From Scilla litardierei (taxonomy: Eukaryota > Streptophyta > Magnoliopsida > Asparagales > Asparagaceae): a DNA stretch of 64,000 nucleotides. Below the pieces are notes generated by a model that was not told the DNA's origin, ran no database searches, and saw only the letters and a list, made by a program, of their open reading frames with translations. The stretch spans positions 193,513,689 to 193,577,688 of the forward strand of contig CM061141.1 of assembly GCA_030789695.1 (NCBI GenBank), read 5' to 3'. The translations under genes and the position numbers were made by a program. Shown here in pieces: positions 29,166 to 44,026 of this stretch; within the stretch, counting starts at the first letter, position 1; each line of letters opens with the position of its first letter.

Positions 29166-32100
29166 TGTTACGCCCCGCTTCCCAAAAGACACCGGAAGCG
29201 AGAGCGTTACGTGGTCCGCTTGAACTGGAGCGGTGAAGCTCGAGTTCAATAAGCGTCTGTGATCAAAACACAGAAAAGGTCCTTGCATTTGCGTATCAGA
29301 ACAATCAGAACATTTCAAAAGTTAAAAGCCACATCCAGATATATAGAGTTTGTACACAAAATTAAACAACAAGCCACAGCTGGGCTAAGGTAGCAACAAG
29401 AAATGAAACGTACACAACTACTGCAAGGATTGAAAGTAAACTAAGGAAATCTAGAAGTGAAGGGGGTCCTCTAGTCTTTCGCAGAAAGCGGCTCGGCGTC
29501 TACGGTAAACTCTGGCTCTCTAAGTCAGGCGTCACGAACGGATCCTCTGGGTACTCAAGCTCAGAAACTGACATACATCCACAAACATGAATGTATGTCA
29601 GCAAATGGTCTGCAAGAAAAGATTACCAAACCAAGACAAGTATATGACAGATATGAATTTAGGAAGCATTTAATATTATAAAGAAATGACTGCAGCAATT
29701 TTGACATTTAACAATTTTATAGAACAGAAACGAGCATCCCTAACATGCAGTTCTAGACGGTTACAAGATTAAAGTTGGGATTTTCTCTGAGTTCATTAGC
29801 ATTTCAATTATCAAGACGACCAAGTTAGCTTTGCAAGTTTTCATGTCAAGAGTTAGCATTCTAATCTAGGGTTCACGCCTGCAGGTCGTGATGAGAAGGT
29901 TGTTCCTCTCACGGGGGCTTACCGTGATTGACACTAACCCACCGCGTGCCGGTGGTGCTCTTGAGGAGAGTACCTTTCATACGCCTAGTGGCCGCTCAAC
30001 CCTAACCCCCACCCAAAAGTTTGTCGGAACACGAGCCGGCCTAGTCGACTCACACGACATCTCGATATCACGATACCGCCTTCGAGGCGCACGATTGTCA
30101 CGATGTCCATATATGTTAGGCATGTCAAGACTCACTGAAATTACCGTTATTATTATTATTACACTTTTGTGACAGTTCTTCACGGTAAAGGAGGGTTGAA
30201 CAATTTAAATAGTGATTTCCAAATAATGACGAGCACGAGTTCTCATTGGACTTGCTACAGAAACTATCTTTTTCTCATAATTGATTAAAATTAAGATATA
30301 TCATGTGATATACCGTTGGATCCCAAATTTTGTCCTGATTGTCATGGAGTCAATTTCTCACGTCATTTCACGCCTATTTTTAAGTTATTCAGTAATACGT
30401 AAAAGTGGCGTAAGAGTGCCGAAACTTCGAAAAATCATATCAAATCATATACTTGCCTGATGCGACGCGATTTTGGGTGCCCACGCGGTCGTAAGATAGG
30501 CACGGACTTATCTGCAAGATCACATCCGGGATATTAAGCTAAGAGTGTATAAACTAAAATAATATTATCTATATTTGTACACACAGCAAACGTTGATATT
30601 ATGTAACTTTGACATAAAAAAAAGATTGATGGGCCAGACTTGACACATACGGGTCCTAGCTCTAAGCTAGCTTCTTAGATTACAGTTTTATTTATAAGAT
30701 TTAGAAATCATGTATACAACTCCATATAGTAGTGAACTGCCACATGCATGATATAATTGTGGGTACTAGCTAGCTTACAGCCTAATTAATTATTTAATAC
30801 ACTATTACTGTAAACAAATATTATAACATGAATATATAGTTACACAGTTTGTAAACATCTGCATGGGCTACACTGTTCACGAAAACGAGAAGCCACTTAC
30901 GGGATATAAACTATACAGATGTATTAAAATATCATATATATAACTAATGACATAAACTATCTGTTAACAGTACTTACGTGAGCTTGTCTCCACTCATCGT
31001 TCTTGCAGGTGGGCACGGCGTGAAGTGATACGGCGGTGCCATCGACGGGGCGTGGCAGGGAGGTTGCGGGAGAAGGCGGCGTCGGGGAGGGGCTTGGTAG
31101 GAGTGCGGTTGCGGGAAGGCGCTGAGCGGCTTGCGGAAACGTTGGTGGAGGCCTCAAGCAGCGGAGGGGTACTGGCGGTTGAGGTGTTGAAGGCGGTCGT
31201 CGAGCCCGACGAGCAGCGATGGTGCGGTGTCGTGGTTCGAGGCGGTGCAGGCGTGCGGCGTTCATCGGCGGGAGGGGTGTGCTGTGGACAGAGAAAATGA
31301 CGGCGTGGCCTGGGGAAGTGGCGGAGAAGTGGAGGCCGCTGCGAGGTGATCGGCGTCGTTGGGGGCTGAGGGAGACGGTTGTGCGGCTGTGCTTGCGAGG
31401 AGGAGTAAGAGGAGGAGGCCAGTGTTGCTTGGGGTGTGGCGTTTGCTGCAGGCGGAAGGAGTCCACATGTGTCGGAGGGCGGGGGAGGGTGGCCGTGCGA
31501 GTTGCTGTAGGCGGAGGGGAGGCCGCCGCCTCGTGTGGATGAGGGGAGCTGCAGCCTGGGCGAGGGATGCTAGATGCATGGATGAAGGAGGAGGAAGGGT
31601 CTGCGAGATGTGTTGATGGCGAGGGGGCCGCACGTTCTCTGCTTCGCGTGGAGGAGAAAGAAAGCAAGGGCGGCGGCCTGTGTTGGGTTATGAAGCTAGG
31701 GTTTAGGCCTCTAGGGTTTTTACAAGGAAGTAGGGGGGCGGCTGTGAAGATGTAGGGAGAATAAAACTAGGTTTTATAAGGAGAGATAGGAATATAGGTT
31801 GCTGCTCTTGATGTTGGCCTAGGGTTTTTTATAATGAATGTAGGGTGAGTAGCCCGTGAGCATAGGTTGGTTTGGGTTGCAGTTGCTTTGTGTGAATGGG
31901 GTATTATAATATTTGACCTAGGTTTCTTATAAAAATAAGTTTTTGTGATGGGGCTTTGTAGGCTGCTGTGTGAAAGGCATAAGAAAATTTGGACCTAGGT
32001 TGGTTATTATAATAAGAGGATAGGTGCTATAGTCTAAGGGTTTTCATTTCATTGTTAGGCCTAGTCTACAACCGTGAGTGCACAAATTTGGGTTCGGCCA

Positions 32101-32510
32101 CCAGTTTTGAAATGGCTAGGGTGTAAAGTTAACTAGTTAGGAAGTAATGATTTGAGACCCTATTAATGGGATTTGTATTTAATTGAATAAATTAGGAGAT
32201 TTAGAGCTAATCAATTTGATTTATATGGGTTTATCAATGGAAGTTTTCTTTTGACCTTTTTAAAACGATTTGAAATTTGAAATTCGAATTTGGAATTGGA
32301 AGTTAAAAAGAGATAATCTAATAATGAATATTAACAATAACGATGATAATAATAATAAATAACTATGTGCCACAAAAATAATAATAGTGATAATTAACAT
32401 GGGAAAAGTTGGCACGTGTACGGGAACGGATACGCCTATCCACGGATACGGACGAAAATTAAACGAGCGGGAAATACAGATAATATTATTGATAAATACC
32501 GGTCATTACA
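29166..32510 (-). repeat. LARD LTR b (3345 bp)
   Basis: Internal LTR of the array. Differs from a and d by marks shared with c (for example GTTGATATTATG at about 30593 instead of GTTGTTATTATG). Its hairpin CTGACATACAT/ATGTATGTCAG (29568-29601) is a perfect 11-bp stem. The Pro-rich open frame is at 30957-31667. Confidence 0.9.
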
Positions 32511-35248
32511 TCCTACCCTCCTTAAAACGATTCCGTCCTCGGAATCTTATCGGCTAAGACACCGGGAAAACGTAAGGGTAACGCTCGCACCTCTTTTCTA
32601 ACGCATACACCATAACAACCAGCATGCCCTATCCAAACAGTATTTCTAATATCGGCACTAAATGTATTACCGTATATCTTATATACTCACAATCTATAAT
32701 GATATAGTACCACATGTCACTTAAACATAAATATGATTATTCTTAGTCAATTAATACTTCAATCGTACAACCACTTTTACATACCACATATTACCATATA
32801 AACATTATAAAATCACTACACGTATATACATGCACGTAATACCTTACACTAAACACAGATTTATACACGCCTTACTCATAGTACTAGGGTCATAGTAATC
32901 TACCCACCTTAGGATCAAGTCCGTCTTCGGACTTCCTTAAATAGGCCGATGAAGGGGGTGAGCGGACTTAGACACTAAGGTCATTCTATCCCGGTCACAC
33001 ATACATTATAATGAAACAATATACATCCATATCCATACACTTACTCATATATCACACACTTTCAAATACCTATACATACGTATACAAACATACACCACTA
33101 CACTCCTATCTCATATCTATATAGTACATATATATACACACACCAGTATACACAACCATGGTAATCCACATAGGCAAGTATACTATTTCATACATTCACA
33201 TATACGTAGTCGCAAACATACGGCCATGCATACCTCCTGGTATACACATGCTCACACATCATCCCGTAGGGGTAACATCATAATCTTACTATGCATACAA
33301 CACACTTATTTATACAATATATATATACATACATACCTATAACTAACCATGTACATATATACGCGCGAGTACACGCCATACATACTAACATACAAATCAC
33401 ACAATAAATCCGCACACACAACCATGGTACCTAACATGCACATCACTGTATCACCGTACAATTACACCCATTAACAAGTACGGCTAGGGTACATACATGC
33501 CTAGTAACTAGCCAGTACCAAATCTAACACGCACAGATATTCTTATAGTGATATAGCTAATCACTCGCCTAAATATAAATATAACACTTACTATCTACAC
33601 TCGTCTGAATACATACTTATCACAATTTACCGTATGTACATGCACACACGACATAATAGATCATCACACTATACTAATATATTAAGGAAAAAACACATGT
33701 AGACCTAAGTGGTACATAGAGATTCACACGCACGGGCCCACACCCACTATCTATACACATGCACAACAACAAAAACTACAATCACTGCAATGGTCCCACT
33801 ATACTTATATTAAAGCTGACATAAGCACTCATAAGCACCAATGCGAAAACTAATCAATAGTGTTGTATTCAGAGTTGAAAGATGTAATGAATTAATGCTG
33901 TGATGGATGGCTCCGGAGGTAATATGGATAAGCGAGTAGTTTGGTTGGGTGACACCAAATATCTAAGATTAATTAAATAATTAGGAAGATAAGGATATGT
34001 GAGGGAAAAATAACATCGTTATAATTCATGTAGAATAGCGAGCATACGGTAGGAATTAAAACGTAAAATGTGATTAGTCAAATAATATGTGAAGAGTAAT
34101 ATGGGCATAGTGTCGTAGTGCTCGTTTTGCAAATGAAAAATAGGCTTGTAAAAAGAAAACAAAAAATTTTCTTTTCTTAAAATATTTGAAGACAATGATT
34201 ATAAAACTAACACACAGGATTTTGAAGTCCTATTTAACTTAGGAAAGTATTTTAAAAATATGTATCAACGACCGTTTCGAAATACATTAAAGGAGGTGAC
34301 TTTGGAACTAGCGACTTAGGAATAAGATTTTAACAAGTCCATTGCCTGAGGAAAATAGAGTAGTTAGGTGAAATAGAAGAACGAAAGATGGATGTGAGGA
34401 AGTCATTATACGATAGTAGTTAAAGATCGCATCAAAAGAGTTTAACAATCAAGATTGGGTTTAAGTCGACTGAAGGGTAGAGAATCTAAGTAAAAGTTTT
34501 CGAAGGAATTTTAAACTTGGCGAATAATTCAATAAAAATATCGAAAATACTTTTTAGAAGATCTCGGATCAGCAAGACGGCGTACCAGAAGATTTTCTGT
34601 GAATCGAGGACAAGAATTAGGTCCGACGATTGAATCGTAAGCACGACTAAGGAGTAACTCTGTGAATACGCTACGATGGCTTCCTACGATTATTAAAGTG
34701 GAAGTCTAATGACTAGGAAAAGTAAAATTAGGGGGGAAAACAATCATTGTGTCGACTAAGGTTTAGCACTGAGGTTCTTCAACGAACTAGACTGCGATAG
34801 GAGAGTCGAGGTAAGGTTCGTTGAGGATCTAGATCGAGATCTTATCTATAGGTCTGGAATATTCTACGCTTCGAAATCTACTCATTGCAGGCGTCTCCGG
34901 TTCGACTTGCACAGATGCGATGATCGCTACATTCGGTTAGACCCTAGATGAATCTAAGCGGACGACTAACGAAACTCCAAAAATCCAATATGGTCAGGGC
35001 TGGATGGCCAATCGCTAGGGTGACTCCCAAGTTGATAATACTAAGTCGTGGTAAGGACGTCTAACTAACGAGCACGAGCGTCTAACTAACTCTTCCTATT
35101 ATCCTGATATTAGGTTCCTATCGCTGAGACAAGTATTCGAGTAGTTTTGCGTACGAAATAATTCTGGATGTTTTGGCTAATGAAAAGTGTTCTCATTGTT
35201 CTGAGTTTCGCCGTTGCAAGAGGACCTGCATGGGCCACCACTAAAACC
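32511..35248 (-). repeat. LARD internal region 2 (no gene)
   Basis: Near-identical to internal region 1. Shares with region 3, against region 1, several changes (GGTGACTTTGG, TAATGCTGTG, GAAAGATGG, CTATCTACACTCG), showing that regions 2 and 3 separated last. Confidence 0.85.
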
Positions 35249-38200
35249 TGTTACGCCCCGCTTCCCAAAAGACACCGGAAGCGAGAGCGTTACGTGGTCC
35301 GCTTGAACTGGAGCGGTGAAGCTCGAGTTCAATAAGCGTCTGTGATCAAAACACAGAAAAGGTCCTTGCATTTGCGTATCAGAACAATCAGAACATTTCA
35401 AAAGTTAAAAGCCACATCCAGATATATAGAGTTCGTACACAAAATTAAACAACAAGCCACAGCTGGGCTAAGGTAGCAACAAGAAATGAAACGTACACAA
35501 CTACTGCAAGGATTGAAAGTAAACTAAGGAAATCTAGAAGTGAAGGGGGTCCTCTAGTCTTTCGCAGAAAGCGGCTCGGCGTCTACGGTAAACTCTGGCT
35601 CTCTAAGTCAGGCGTCACGAACGGATCCTCTGGGTACTCAAGCTCAGAAACTGACATACATCCACAAACATGAATGTATGTCAGCAAATGGTCTGCAAGA
35701 AAAGATTAGCAAACCAAGACAAGTATATGACAGATATGAATTTAGGAAGCATTTAATATTATAAAGAAATGACTGCAGCAATTTTGACATTTAACAATTT
35801 TATAGAACAGAAACGAGCATCCCTAACATGCAGTTCTAGACGGTTACAAGATTAAAGTTGGGATTTTCTCTGAGTTCATTAGCATTTCAATTATCAAGAC
35901 GACCAAGTTAGCTTTGCAAGTTTTCATGTCAAGAGTTAGCATTCTAATCTAGGGTTCACGCCTGCAGGTCGTGATGAGAAGGTTGTTCCTCTCACGGGGG
36001 CTTACCGTGATTGACACTAACCCACCGCGTGCTGGTGGTGCTCTTGAGGAGAGTACCTTTCATACGCCTAGTGGCCGCTCAACCCTAACCCCCACCCAAA
36101 AGTTTGTCGGAACACGAGCCGGCCTAGTCGACTCACACGACATCTCGATATCACGATACCGCCTTCGAGGCGCACGATTGTCACGATGTCCATATATGTT
36201 AGGCATGTCAAGACTCACTGAAATTACCGTTATTATTATTATTACACTTTTATGACAGTTCTTCACGGTAAAGGAGGGTTGAACAATTTAAATAGTGATT
36301 TCCAAATAATGACGAGCACGAGTTCTCATTGGACTTGCTACAGAAACTATCTTTTTCTCATAATTGATTAAAATTAAGATATATCATGTGATATACCGTT
36401 GGATCCCAAATTTTGTCCTGATTGTCATGGAGTCAATTTCTCACGTCATTTCACGCCTATTTTTAAGTTATTCAGTCATACGTAAAAGTGGCGTAAGAGT
36501 GCCGAAACTTCGAAAAATCATATCAAATCATATACTTGCCTGATGCGACGCGATTTTGGGTGCCCACGCGGTCGTAAGATAGGCACGGACTTATCTGCAA
36601 GATCACATCCGGGATATTAAGCTAAGAGTGTATAAACTAAAATAATATTATCTATATTTGTACACACAGCAAACGTTGATATTATGTAACTTTGACATAA
36701 AAAAAAGATTGATGGGCCAGACTTGACACATACGGGTCCTAGCACTAAGCTAACTTCTTAGATTACAGTTTTATTTATAAGATCTAGAAATCATGTATAC
36801 AACTCCATATAGTAGTGAACTGCCACATGCATGATATAATTGTGGGTACTAGCTAGCTTACAGCCTAATTAATTATTTAATACACTATTACTCTAAACAA
36901 ATATTATAACATGAATATATAGTTACACAGTTTGTAAACATCTGCATGGGCTACACTGTTCACGAAAACGAGAAGCCACTTACGGGATATAAACTATACA
37001 GATGTATTAAAATATCATATATATAACTAATGACATAAACTATCCGTTAACAGTACTTACGTGAGCTTGTCTCCACTCGTCGTTCTTGCAGGTGGGCACG
37101 GCGTGAAGTGATACGGCGGTGCCATCGACGGGGCGTGGCAGGGAGGTTGCGGGAGAAGGCGGCGTCGGGGAGGGGCTTGGTCGGAGTGCGGTTGCGGGAA
37201 GGCGCTGAGCGGCTTGCGGAAACGTTGGTGGAGGCCTCAAGCGGCGGAGGGGTACTGGCGGTTGAGGTGTTGAAGGCGGTCGTCGGGCCCGACGAGCAGC
37301 GATGGTGCGGTGTCGTGGTTCGAGGCGGTGCAGGCGTGCGGCGTTCATCGGCGGGAGGGGTGTGCTATGGACAGAGAAAATGACGGCGTGGCCTGGGGAA
37401 GTGGCGGAGAAGTGGAGGCCGCTGCGAGGTGAACGGCGTCGTTGGGGGCTGAGGGAGACGGTTGTGCGGCTGTGCTTGCGAGGAGGAGTAAGAGGAGGAG
37501 GCCAGTGTTGCTTGGGGTGTGGCGTTTGCTGCAGGCGGAAGGAGTCCACCTGCGTCAGAGGGCGGGGGAGGGTGGCCGTGCGAGTTGCTGTAGGCGGAGG
37601 GGAGGCCGCCGCCTCGTGTGGATGAGGGGAGCTGCAGCCTGGGCGAGGGATGCTAGATGCATGGATGAAGGAGGAGGAAGGGTCTACGAGATGTGTTTAT
37701 GGCGAGGGGGCCGCGCGTTCTCTGCTTCGCGTGGAGGAGAAAGAAAGCAAGGGTGGCGGCCTGTGTTGGGTTGTGAAGCTAGGGTTTAGGCCTCTAGGGT
37801 TTTTACAAGGAAGTAGGGGGGCGGCTGTGAAGATGTAGGGAGAATAAAACTAGGTTTTATAAGGAGAGATAGGAATATAGGTTGCTGCTCTTGATGTTGG
37901 CCTAGGGTTTTATTATAATGAATGTAGGGTGAGTAGCCCGTGAGCATAGGTTGGTTTGGGTTGCAGTTGCTTTGTGTGAATGGGGTATTATAATATTTGA
38001 CCTAGGTTTCTTATAAAAATAAGTTTTTGTGATGGGGCTTTGTAGGCTGCTGTGTGAAAGGCATACGAAAATTTAGACCTAGGTTGGTTATTATAATAAG
38101 AGGATAGGTGCTATAGTCTAAGGGTTTTCATTTCATTGTTAGGCCTAGTCTACAACCGTGAGTGCACAAATTTGGGTTCGACCACCAGTTTTGAAATGGC

Positions 38201-38594
38201 TAGGGTGTAAAGTTAACTAGTTAGGAAGTAATGATTTGAGACCCTATTAATGGGATTTGAATTTAATTGAATAAATTAGGAGATTTAGAGCTAATCAATT
38301 TGATTTATATGGGTTTATCAATGGAAGTTTTCTTTTGACCTTTTTAAAACGATTTGAAATTTGAAATTCGAATTTGGAATTGGAAGTTAAAAAGAGATAA
38401 TCTAATAATGAATATTAACAATAACGATGATAATAATAATAAATAACTATGTGCCACAAAAATAATAATAGTGATAATTAACATGGGAAAAGTTGGCACG
38501 TGCACGGGAACGGATACGCCTATCCACGGATACGGACGAAAATTAAACGAGCGGGAAATACAGATAATATTATTGATAAATACCGGTCATTACA
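35249..38594 (-). repeat. LARD LTR c (3346 bp)
   Basis: Internal LTR. Shares GTTGATATTATG with LTR b. The Pro-rich frame is shortened (37040-37549) and a TGA interrupts the 105-codon first-ATG frame, so neither frame is conserved. Confidence 0.9.
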
Positions 38595-41333
38595 TCCTAC
38601 CCTCCTTAAAACGATTCCGTCCTCGGAATCTTATCGGCTAAGACACCGGGAAAACGTAAGGGTAACGCTCGCACCTCTTTTCTAACGCATACACCATAAC
38701 AACCAGCATGCCCTATCCAAACAGTATTTCTAATATCGGCACTAAATGTAATACCGTATATCTTATATACTCACAATCTATAATGATATAGTACCACATG
38801 TCACTTAAACATAAATATGATTATTCTTAGTCAATTAATACTTCAATCGTACAACCACTTTTACATACCACATATTACCATATAAACATTATAAAATCAC
38901 TACACGTATATACATGCACGTAATACCTTACACTAAACACAGATTTATACACGCCTTACTCATAGTACTAGGGTCATAGTAATCTACCCACCTTAGGATC
39001 AAGTCCGTCTTCGGACTTCCTTAAATAGGCCGATGAAGGGGGTGAGCGGACTTAGACACTAAGGTCATTCTATCCCGGTCACACATACATTATAATGAAA
39101 CAATATACATCCATATCCATACACTTACTCATATATCACACACTTTCAAATACCTATACATACGTATACAAACATACACCACTACACTCCTATCTCATAT
39201 CTATATAGTACATATATATACACACACCAGTATACACAACCATGGTAATCCACATAGGCAAGTATACTATTTCATACATTCACATATACGTAGTCGCAAA
39301 CATACGGCCATGCATACCTCCTGGTATACACATGCTCACACATCATCCCGTAGGGGTAACATCATAATCTTACTATGCATACAACACACTTATTTATACA
39401 ATATATATATACATACGTACCTATAACTAACCACGTACATATATACGCGCGAGTACACGCCATACATACTAACATACAAATCACACAATAAATCCGCACA
39501 CACAACCATGGTACCTAACATGCACATCACTGTATCACCGTACAATTACACCCATTAACAAGTACGGCTAGGGTACATACATGCCTAGTAACTAGCCAGT
39601 ACCAAATCTAACACGCACAGATATTCTTATAGTGATATAGCTAATCACTCGCCTAAATATAAATATAACACTTACTATCTACACTCGTCTGAATACATAC
39701 TTATCACAATTTACCGTACGTACATGCACACACGACATAATAGATCATCACACTATACTAATATATTAAGGAAAAAACACATGTAGACCTAAGTGGTACA
39801 TAGAGATTCACACGCACGGGCCCACACCCACTATCTATACACATGCACAACAACAAAAACTACAATCACTGCTAATGGTCCCACTATACTTATATTAAAG
39901 CTGACATAAGCACTCATAAGCACCAATGCGAAAACTAATCAATAGTGTTGTATTCAGAGTTGAAAGATGTAATGAATTAATGCTGTGATGGATGGCTCCG
40001 GAGGTAATATGGATAAGCGAGTAGTTTGGTTGGGTGACACCAAATATCTAAGATTAATTAAATAATTAGGAAGATAAGGATATGTGAGGGAAAAATAACA
40101 TCGTTATAATTCATGTAGAATAGCGAGCATACGGTAGGAATTAAAACGTAAAATGTGATTAGTCAAATAATATGTGAAGAGTAATATGGGCATAGTGTCG
40201 TAGTGCTCGTTTTGCAAATGAAAAATAGGCTTGTAAAAAGAAAACAAAAAATTTTCTTTTCTTAAAATATTTGAAGACAATGATTATAAAACTAACACAC
40301 AGGATTTTGAAGTCCTATTTAACTTAGGAAAGTATTTTAAAAATATGTATCAACGACCGTTACGAAATACATTAAAGGAGGTGACTTTGGAACTAGCGAC
40401 TTAGGAATAAGATTTTAACAAGTCCATTGCCTGAGGAAAATAGAGTAGTTAGGTGAAATAGAAGAACGAAAGATGGATGTGAGGAAGTCGTTATACGATA
40501 GTAGTTAAAGATCGCATCAAAAGAGTTTCACAATCAAGATTGGGTTTAAGTCGACTGAAGGGTAGAGAATCTAAGTACAAGTTTTCGAAGGAATTTTAAA
40601 CTTGGCGAATAATTCAATAAAAATATCGAAAATACTTTTTAGAAGATCCCGGATCAGCAAGATGGCGGACCCGAAGATTTTCTGTGAATCGAGGACAAGA
40701 ATTAGGTCCGACGATTGAATCGTAAGCACGACTAAGGAGTAACTCCGTGAATACGCTACGATGGCTTCCTACGATTATTAAAGTGGAAGTCTAATGACTA
40801 GGAAAAGTAAAATCAGGGGGGAAAACAATCATTGTGTCGACTAAGGTTTAGCACTGAGGTTCTTCAACGAACTAGACTGCGATAGGAGAGTCGAGGTAAG
40901 GTTTGTTGAGGATCTAGATCGAGATCTTATCTATAGGTCTGGAATATTCTACGCTTCGAAATCTACTCATTGCAGGCGTCTCCGGTTCGACTTGCACAGA
41001 TGCGATGATCGCTACATTCGGTTAGACCCTAGATGAATCTAAGCGGACGACTAACGAAACTCCAAAAATCCAATATGGTCAGGGCTGGATGGCCAATCGC
41101 TAGGGTGACTCCCAAGTTGATAATACTAAGTCGTGGTAAGGACGTCTAACTAACGAGCACGAGCTTCTAACTAACTCTTCCTATTATCCTGATATTAGGT
41201 TCCTATCGCTGAGACAAGTATTCGAGTAGTTTTGCGTACGAAATAATTCTGGATGTTTTGGCTAATGAAAAGTGTTCTCATTGTTCTGAGTTTCGCCGTT
41301 GTAAGAGGACTTGCATGGGCCACCACTAAAACC
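38595..41333 (-). repeat. LARD internal region 3 (no gene)
   Basis: 2739 bp, near-identical to regions 1 and 2, with a few private changes (for example GATCCCGGATCAGC near 40646 and one extra base near 39873). Post-LTR block at 41310-41333. Confidence 0.85.
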
Positions 41334-43633
41334 TGTTACGCCCCGCTTCCCAAAAGACACCGGAAGCGAGAGCGTTACGTGGTCCGCTTGAACTGGAGCG
41401 GTGAAGCTCGAGTTCAATAAGCGTCTGTGATCAAAACACAGAAAAGGTCCTTGCATTTGCGTATCAGAACAATCAGAACATTTCAAAAGTTAAAAGCCAC
41501 ATCCAGATATATAGAGTTCGTACACGAAATTAAACAACAAGCCACAGCTGGGCTAAGGTAGCAACAAGAAATGAAACGTACACAACTACAGCAAGGACTG
41601 AAAGTAAACTAAGGAAATCTAGAAGTGAAGGGGGTCCTCTAGTCTTTCGCAGAAAGCGGCTCGGCGTCTACGGTAAACTCTGGCTCTCTAAGTCAGGCGT
41701 CACGAACGGATCCTCTGGGTACTCAAGCTCAGAAACTGACATACATCCACAAACATGAATGTATGTCAGCAAATGGTCTGCAAGAAAAGATTAGCAAACC
41801 AAGACAAGTATATGACAGATATGAATTTAGGAAGCATTTAATATTATAAAGAAATGACTGTAGCAATTTTGACATTTAACAATTTTATAGAACAGAAACG
41901 AGCATCCCTAACATGCAGTTCTAGACGGTTACAAGATTAAAGTTGGGATTTTCTCTGAGTTCATTAGCATTTCAATTATCAAGACGACCAAGTTAGCTTT
42001 GCAAGTTTTCATGTCAAGAGTTAGCATTCTAATCTAGGGTTCACGCATGTAGGTCGTGATGAGAAGGTCGTTCCTCTCACGGGGGCTTACCGTGATTGAC
42101 ACTAACCCACCGCGTGCCGGTGGTGCTCTTGAGGAGAGTACCTTTCATACGCCTAGTGGCCGCTCAACCCTAACCCAACCCAAAATTTTGCCGGAACACG
42201 AGCCGGCCTAGTCGACTCACACGACATCTCGATATCACGATACCGCCTTCGAGGCGCACGATTGTCACGATGTCCATATATGTTAGGCATGTCAAGACTC
42301 ACTGAAATTACCGTTATTATTATTATTACACTTTTGTGACAGTTCTTCACGGTAAAGGAGGGTTGAACAATTTAAATAGTGATTTCCAAATAATGACGAG
42401 CACGAGTTCTCATTGGACTTGCTACAGAAACTATCTTTTTCTCATAATTGATTAAAATTAAGATATATCATGTGATATACCGTTGGATCCCAAATTTTGT
42501 CCTGATTGTCATGGAGTCAATTTCTCACGTCATTTCACGCCTATTTTTAAGTTATTCAGTCATACGTAAAAGTGGCGTAAGAGTGCCAAAACTTCGAAAA
42601 ATCATATCAAATCATATACTTGCCTGATGCGACGCGATTTTGGGTGCCCACGCGGTCGTAAGATAGGCACGGACTTATCTGCAAGATCACATCCGGGATA
42701 TTAAGCTAAGAGTGTATAAACTAAAATAATATTATCTATATTTGTACACACAGCAAACGTTGTTATTATGTAACTTTGACATAAAAAAAGATTGATGGGC
42801 CAGACTTGACACATACATGTCCTAGCTCTAAGCTAGCTTCTTAGATTACAGTTTTATTTATAAGATCTAGAAATCATGTATACAACTCCATATAGTAGTG
42901 AACTGCCACATGCATGATATAATTGTGGGTACTAGCTAGCTTACAGCCTAATTAATTATTTAATACACTATTACTCTAAACAAATATTATAACATGAATA
43001 TATAGTTACACAGTTTGTAAACATCTGCATGGGCTACACTGTTCACGAAAACGAGAAGCCACTTACGGGATATAAACTATACAGATGTATTAAAATATCA
43101 TATATATATCTAATGACATAAACTATCCGTTAACCGTACTTACGTGAGATTGTCTCCACTCGTCGTTCTTGCAGGTGGGCACGGCGTGAGGTGATACGGC
43201 GGTGCCATCAACGGGGCGTGGCAGGGAGGTTGCGGGAGAAGGCAGCGTCGGGGAGGGGCTTGGTCGGAGTGCGGTTGCGGGAAGGCGCTGAGTGGCTTGC
43301 GGAAACGTCGGTGGAGGCCTCAAGCGGCGGAGGGGTATTGGCGGTTGAGGTGTTGAAGGCGGTCGTCGGGCCCGGCGAGCAGCGATGGTGCGGTGTTGTG
43401 GTTCGAGGCGGTGCAGGCGTGCGGCGTTCATCGGCGGGAGGGGTGTGCTATGGACTGAGAAAACGATGGCATGGCCTGGGGAAGTGGCAGAGAAGTGGAG
43501 GCCGCTGCGAGGTGATCGGCGTCGTTAGGGGCTGAGGGAGACGGCTGTGCGGCTGTGCTTGCGAGGAGGAGTAAGAGGAGGAGGCCAGCGTTGCTTGGGG
43601 TGTGGCGTTTACTACAGGCGGAAGGAGGCCACC
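41334..43633 (-). repeat. LARD LTR d, first part (5' LTR of array, split by S)
   Basis: Matches LTRs a-c up to GGAGGCCACC at 43633, where solo LTR S enters. It continues at 47171. Shares GTTGTTATTATG with LTR a, consistent with a and d being the two original LTRs. Confidence 0.9.
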
Positions 43634-44026
43634 TGTCACGCCCCGATTCCCAAAACGACGGAGGCGAAGCGTGACTAAGGCCCGCTCGGGCCGGAGCTGA
43701 GAAGCTCAGACCCAATAAGCGTCTGTAGGGGTACCATTTTAAATGATTTTCTGGTCCTTGCATTTATAAAGTTCGAACAACAGAAAGTACCGAAAAGAAG
43801 TTGCATTCATTAAATAGAGATATAATATCCAACAAGTATAAAGTCTAAAAAGGAGCCTAAGCGTGGCAACAAACTATCTAAAAGCAAACTAAAGGTAGTA
43901 ACCTCTGAAAGTGACGACTAAGAAGACCTCAAGGTCTGGTCCTCGTCGGGCGCGTACTCTGGGTCGACGTCCTCGGCTCCTCGTGCTCCAGTGAGTCTGC
44001 CTTGTCCACGAACTCTGGCTGAGCAC

